This document shows positions 58,911-64,000 of a DNA stretch of 64,000 nucleotides, in pieces. Location: positions 81,213,128-81,277,127 of the forward strand of contig CM026387.1 of the NCBI GenBank assembly GCA_014843695.1, read 5' to 3'. The position numbers and the translations under genes are program-made. The notes beneath the pieces are model-generated. The model was not told the DNA's origin. It saw only the letters and a list, made by a program, of their open reading frames with translations, and did no database searches. Origin of the DNA: Archivesica marissinica (taxonomy: Eukaryota; Mollusca; Bivalvia; Venerida; Vesicomyidae). How positions within the stretch are numbered: position 1 is the stretch's first letter; each line of letters begins with the position of its first letter.

Positions 58911-59600
58911 ATGCACAGAGATCTTTGTTTCGTTACTATCTAATAAGTCAGTTCGATCCGTTTGGAAATTATCGGTTTCGTCGGACTTGGCGTTAGCGTT
59001 TACTATTTCGTCATAGTGTTTATTCTAAATTAAAACTGAATGTGCTTCCGATTTCACGGGTAGATCTACATCCCTATAATCAATAATGAAACGGCCCGCA
59101 CTTTTGTGTATTGCGACTGTAATACATACGTCACACATGTATGTTTAACGAGACGGTAGGCTAATCGTGAAACAACCGAATGTAGTAGCAGATTGTAGTA
59201 AACATTTCTTGCAGGTTAGTGGTTTTATTAAGTTAAATGGTGGGGGTAGAATATCCAGGGTCAGTCTGCTGGGAAATACCCTCTCAACTCTATATACATG
59301 CACAGTTAGAATGATGTACAATGATGGTGTTTGACTTTTCAGGGTGTGTCTGCTTGGACCCTCCTCAACTCTATAATTATTTTATGTTTTTTATTCAAAC
59401 AATTGTACATTATTACATAGTTATATACACAAACAACAATTGTACACAATGGTATAATACAAAAGTTTGCTTTTTAATAAATAAGCTTGAGACTAGCTAT
59501 TCCATCAATAAAGCGTTGTTCAACGAGACTGAATTTGGATTATAACAATTGTCAAATGAATTGTTTTTGTTTGTGTTACGGAAAGGATTCCTAATTAAAA
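58911..59600. other. No gene recognised
   Basis: About 700 bp between LINE C and the 3' end of LINE E. The segment just left of 59040 may still be LINE C (poor RT-upstream coding). A direct repeat around GGTCAGTCTGCTGGGAAATA and CAGGGTGTGTCTGCTTGG is faint. Nothing else is supported. Confidence 0.4.
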
Positions 59601-59619
59601 CAACAACATATGTTAAAAC

Positions 59620-61705
59620 TAGGCATGCTCACTAGTAGTGTTATTGGAGTTGAGAAAATATCTGCATTGGATTTCAAATTTACGATTGCTTCCTTTCATA
59701 AATGAAATTGTCTCCTCTATATTTAGATTCCATAAAACGTATGGTCTAAAATCTATCAACGTTGGTAATGAGCTTGCATATTTACATTTGAAAATGAAAT
59801 ATTTTGCTAGCAAGATAATATAATTAATATGTTCTGCTATTCTTTTACTGCCAGAAGTAAAGTTTAGAAACGAAATATTTGTATACGTTAAGTCCGCCTT
59901 CGTGGTCGAGTGGTTAAGGTCGCTGACTTGTATACCACTGTAACCTATCATCACTGATGGTCACGGGTTCGAGCCCCGCTCAGGCCGTGTCTCATTTATA
60001 TGAACAAGTTGGCAGTTTCTTACGGAGGTTGGTGCACCCAAGTACTGGTTAACCGCTGGAGCCTGCCCAGGAAAGGTGTTGTTAGGTAAACTGCCCGCCG
60101 GCGATATAGCCCAAAATGGTGCTGATGCAGGCGTAAAACCCGAATCATAATCATAATAATCATAATTATAATAATCATAATAATTGTATACGTTAAATTT
60201 GACACATTGTTAAATATATTGCTTAGAATGTTCTGTAAGTCTGTCCAAAATGCTTGTACTATAATACAGTTCCAAAACATATGTCTATTTATATCAGTGT
60301 ACATGTGAGATTGGAAGCTATAATTTTACATTTGAACAGAAATGAGTTGTTAGGTATAATTATCATTATGTATTTGTATTGAAATGCACGTAATTTTGTG
60401 TCAATTGTATATTTAGAATAATTTGTGCATATTTCATCCCAGCTTGGATTAAAATTTTCAATTTCATATTCCCATTTGCAGTGATTTTTTCTTTTTGCGG
60501 GTATTCTTTGTTTTATCAAAATATCATAAATAAATGTATTCACTTTCTTTGTTGTGTGAATTTTATCAAGTAATAGCGCTGGTGGGTTATACATCATAAT
60601 TTCATTTTTCATATCCTCTTTCCATTTCTTTGGTATATTGTTTATTAATATATGGTATTTAAGATAATCTCTGGATTTTACATTATAAAGTCTGGAAAAA
60701 ACTTGAAAATTGTAAAACGTTTTATTTCGAAAATCGTACACATGTTCAATGAATTGCACTCCATTATTAAACCAATCATTATAACAGGAGGTTTTCTTTC
60801 TTGAATCCTTAATGTTTTCATTATTCCATAACAAGCTGCTTATTATATATGTGTTTCCCTGTTATATTAGTAGAGTTTAACAAACGTTTAATCCAATTTA
60901 TTTTCAAAGAAGTTATAAAAGATTCTATGTCTATCATTCTTAGTCCACCATTCTCATAATCCTGTATTATAGTATTTCGAGCAATTTTGTCCGGTTTTGA
61001 ATCCCATAACAAATCAAACATTATTTTGTTAATATCCTTAAGAATGACTGCACATGGGTTGCTTAGAACTGTTATGGGATAAACAAGTTTAGGAAAGGCA
61101 TATGTTTTTAGAACTGTTATTTTGCCAATCTGTGATAGCTTCCAACGTTTCCACTTATTTAGACAATGTTTAATGCTGCTATTTTGGGGTTTAAATGTAT
61201 TTCAATTGCGTTTCTGAAGTTGTTTGTAAATATGATTCCAAGTGTTGAAGCAGTCGTTGAAGACCATGAAAAATGTTTCTCTTTACAAAATTCAATGTTG
61301 GCTCTCTTTAGTGAACCTATTTTTAAAGCTGTACATTTCTTAATATTTAATTTGAGACCCGAGACATTTCCAATTTTTTCTATTGTTTCTATTAATGTTT
61401 CAAAATACTTTTTTGTGCCGTCAGTGATATACGTAGCATCATCTGCAAACAATATTTGTTTTATTTCTGTATTATATAATGTGATCCATCTACTGTTATC
61501 GTTTTTGTGTATTTCCCTAGATAGAATTTCCAAGCATATTACAAATAAGTATGGAGAAAGAGGACAACCTTGTCTAACGCCTTTTTTATTTTGAAAAATT
61601 GTGATGAATGTCCATTGATACTAATACAGGCGTTTGCATCTTTGTAAAACAACCGTACCCATTTTATTATATTATCATCTCCAAAGTTAAATTGTTTAGA
61701 CATTT
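59620..61705 (-). mobile_element. LINE E: L1/Tx1-like ORF2 3' half, broken, with nested SINE
   Basis: Minus-strand relic. In order: RT motif B region with a frameshift near 61590, motif C QILFADDATYI (61420-61450), thumb-like VSGLKLNIKKCTALKIG, FDLLWDSKPDKIARNTII and ENGGLRMIDIESF (about 61020-60900), then IDTKLRAFQYKYIMI and the C-terminal HMFWNCIIVQAFWTDL. It resembles the 15.2-kb fragment. A type D SINE splits it at 59892-60183. Several stops and frameshifts: inactive. Confidence 0.88.
59892..60183 (+). mobile_element. SINE type D nested in LINE E, with 13-bp duplication
   Basis: Complete plus-strand copy: head GTCCGCCTTCGTGGTCGAGT, box B CACGGGTTCGAGCC, body TTACGGAGGTTGGTGCACCC, ATATAGCCCAAAATGG, then an (ATAATC)-type simple tail. 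The 13-bp TTGTATACGTTAA is at 59879-59891 and 60184-60196, joining LINE E's two halves. Confidence 0.95.
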
Positions 61706-62089
61706 AAACATATTTCCTAGGCCTTAGCATAACGAGACAATTTTCAGGGGGAGAAGGCTTTCTGTTGCATCGGTATCTATACAATATTAGTTATAGAATT
61801 ACAGTGTGACCGTTTTCCACTAACAACAATAACATCAACCCCATTCATACCTGTTAATCTCGAGTTAGTTTACATGGTACAAGGAATCATAAGACCATTA
61901 TATAGTGTTGTGTTAAATAAATTGTTGGAATTGAGATAGAATAGTATGCCTACTTATATTATTCTCAATTTTAATATTTGACTATGTGGTGCAAATAGAT
62001 GTATATGAATTAAAAACAAAAATGGAAAAAAGTAACTATTGAAAAAAAATGGAGTTTAACGGTTAGCATAATGTAGTTCAGTACATTAA

Positions 62090-62460
62090 TTATATTTCCC
62101 ATAATGGGAGGGGTGTATTGTTTTTGCCATTGCCGTTTGTTATCTGTCGGATTAACCTTGTCCGCACATGTTCACCAAACATGGCGTCAGGAAGCACCAG
62201 TATGATGTCTAGTTCAAATTGTGCATAATTGTAACCCACTTCAGATTGGATGATTATTTGCGGTGTTACGGCCAATTGAAACATTTTATGACATAGTTTG
62301 TCCGGTAATGTTCTCCATATCCCCTTGTTGGATTTTCACCAAACTTAGCATCGTCATGATGTCCAGTTGTGCATAATCTCGTTCTGATTGGATGATTGTT
62401 TGTGGAGATTGTTTGCGGATTTACGGCTAATTGAACATTTTTATTATGACACAAAACTTA
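62090..62460 (-). repeat. Dispersed repeat of unknown class, two degenerate tandem copies
   Basis: Two copies of about 180 bp share TTGTGCATAAT, GATTGGATGATT, TTACGGC-AATTGAA-CATTTT and ATGACA-A-TT. In reverse complement the first contains ACTAGACATCATACTGGTGC and GGCAATGGCAAAAACAA, as in the 11.3-11.6-kb repeat. I do not recognise the family. Confidence 0.6.
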
Positions 62461-62469
62461 TCTGCGCAT

Positions 62470-63190
62470 TTTCTATGTAACCCCAGACGATGTGTTCTCG
62501 TTACAAAGGAGACGAGTTGCGACTGGGTCGTAGTGTGCCAAAATAGTTCTTTGTTAAACTCACTTGTAGTGTTCAATGGACAGTTTGCGTATATACATGT
62601 ATGAATGTGAAGAAACATTGTCTTTTATTGGCAAAGGATGAGTAGGCTATACATGTAATCTTTATGTTCGGTCTTAGAATAACAAGAACTTATATTGTGT
62701 TTTACAGGAATGCTAATTCGCAGCGGATAGTCACATATGTTCGGTACTGCATCATTCCACAGGTGAACAGACAAAAGTGCCGCTGTGGTCGTCTGTGATG
62801 AGACATGTCGAAAAAACATTATCATGGTGTCATTCAATTGCGAATTGTTTTGAAGGAAAGTGGCCGATCTGTATGGAATATTCAATAGTGTCTTGAATAT
62901 GTTGGACTATCAGTGAAATAATGACTGAAAGCAGAAACATGTGACAATGCATATCAAAGATGATGTGTACTTTGTTACTCCAGCGTAGCATTACAGTGAA
63001 CATTTGTATGGACTACATTTATGCATTTTACTGCATTATTGCTGATTACAAGTTGTACATGCATGTATATCTCGCGCAGCAAAATAGAGGGAGTATAGGA
63101 ATGGCCTTCGTCCGTTAAGCATTTGTGTTATATATCTTAAACCGCTGGAGGAATTTTAGAATTACTCGGCACACATATTTCATATCAAGC
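62470..63190. other. No gene recognised
   Basis: About 720 bp of AT-rich DNA. The short minus-strand frames (62625-62885 for example) have no recognisable domain or splice context. Confidence 0.4.
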
Positions 63191-63206
63191 CAAATGCAGA
63201 CCGTAT

Positions 63207-63478
63207 TCAGTCCGTCTCCGTGGTCGAGTGGTTAAGGTCGCTGACTTGTATACCACTGTACCCTATCATCACTGATGGTCACGGGTTCGAGCCCCGCTCA
63301 GACCGTGTTTCATTTATATGAAAACAGTTGGCAGTTTCTTACGGAGGTTGGTGCACCCAAGTACTGGTTAACCACTGGAGCCTGCCCAGGAAAGTTGTTG
63401 TTAGGTAAACTGCCTCGATATATCCCAAAAAATGGTGTTGATGCAGGCGTAAAACCCGAAATATAACATAATAATATA
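63207..63478 (+). mobile_element. SINE type D with 9-bp target duplication
   Basis: Complete plus-strand copy (CCGTCTCCGTGGTCGAGTGG, CACGGGTTCGAGCCC, GGTTGGTGCACCCAAGTACT, GCAGGCGTAAAACCCGAAAT). AGACCGTAT flanks it at 63198-63206 and 63479-63487. A small deletion has removed part of the GCCGGCG centre. Confidence 0.92.
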
Positions 63479-63679
63479 AGACCGTATACATGTTTCAGTC
63501 ATGTAAGTTCAAGGTCATTGTCACACTTACAACTTACATACACGTACATGTAGTGCTTAAATGGCTATGTTGCAATTTAAAAATTACTTTGCACAAATGT
63601 TACCCATATCGAGACATTGTATGGAATATGGTAGTTTACTTCATTCCTGATGTTTTCATTTTAGTACTCAACGGCATAT

Positions 63680-63900
63680 CACGCCTCTGTGGTCGAGTTG
63701 TTATGGTCATTGATTTGTATACCACTGTAACCTATCTATGCTTAGGGTGACTGTTTCGAGCCCCGTCTCATTTTTATGAAACAAATGGCAGTTTCTTAAC
63801 GGAGGTTGTGGAGGTGCGCACCGAGTACTAATTAACTGCTAGAGCCAGCCCAAGAAAGGTGTTGTTATATAAACTGTCCGCCGGCGATATACATGTAGCT
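63680..63900 (+). mobile_element. SINE type D, old degenerate copy
   Basis: Diverged copy: CGCCTCTGTGGTCGAGTTGT, TTGTATACCACTGTAACCTA, TTTCGAGCCCCGTC, CGGAGGTTGTGGAGGTGCGC and CGCCGGCGATAT. No clear flanking duplication. Confidence 0.85.
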
Positions 63901-64000
63901 GGTGTATTATTGTAGAGACAAAAGATTAATATTCCAATTATTTATGTTGCGTCTGTCTTCACATTTCTAAAACTAATTTAGGAGACACTATTTCTAAACA

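Overview
This window is eukaryotic, intron-rich and AT-rich animal DNA. It looks like a marine invertebrate, most likely a mollusc and plausibly a bivalve. That is inference from very short exons in long repeat-filled introns, abundant tRNA-headed SINEs, several LINE families and many minisatellites. Nothing bacterial is present: no operons and no ribosome-binding sites.

One host gene dominates. On the minus strand, from about 48.0 kb down to 1.2 kb, I can chain 31 short exons (about 5.25 kb of coding sequence, about 1,750 codons) with GT/AG boundaries. Their reading phases agree at every junction but one, between exons 14 and 15. The product is a homologue of RNF213 (mysterin), the giant dynein-like AAA+ E3 ubiquitin ligase. 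The window holds the middle and late part of the protein: the stretch before AAA4, the AAA4 Walker A exon, the Walker B exon, the sensor-like exon, the long helical stalk/E3 scaffold, a C3HC4 RING, and part of the region after the RING. The N-terminus and earlier AAA modules should lie beyond the right edge, and the RZ finger and C-terminus beyond the left edge.

The introns are filled with tandem repeats and transposons. The most striking observation is that four minisatellites are built from exon/intron boundaries of this gene: exon 2 donor, exon 5 acceptor, exon 9 donor and exon 14 donor. Each array carries copies of a splice site plus adjoining exon sequence. Other arrays are a roughly 4.1-kb array of 62-bp units with a 434-bp (7-mer) higher-order repeat, a 71-bp satellite made of a SINE's tRNA head, a 30-bp array, a 43-bp array and a 45-bp array.

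From 48.8 to 61.7 kb the window is a LINE graveyard with one well-preserved element. LINE A (48.8-53.7 kb, minus) has an ORF1 and an intact 1,148-codon-plus ORF2 (endonuclease, reverse transcriptase, C-terminal CCHC) separated by one in-frame UAG. A 1,000-N assembly gap follows, then LINE B (L1/Tx1-like ORF1 and endonuclease start), LINE C (a reverse transcriptase fragment) and LINE E (an L1/Tx1-like 3' half carrying a nested SINE with a clear target-site duplication). Older plus-strand LINE fragments lie at 15.2-15.9 kb and 22.4-24.2 kb. The right end (61.7-64.0 kb) has SINE copies and a dispersed repeat but no host gene that I can recognise.

Exon boundaries were placed by eye from translation, splice consensus and phase; expect an error of a few bases in some. 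Family assignments rest on motif recognition and memory of vertebrate RNF213, not on database searches.
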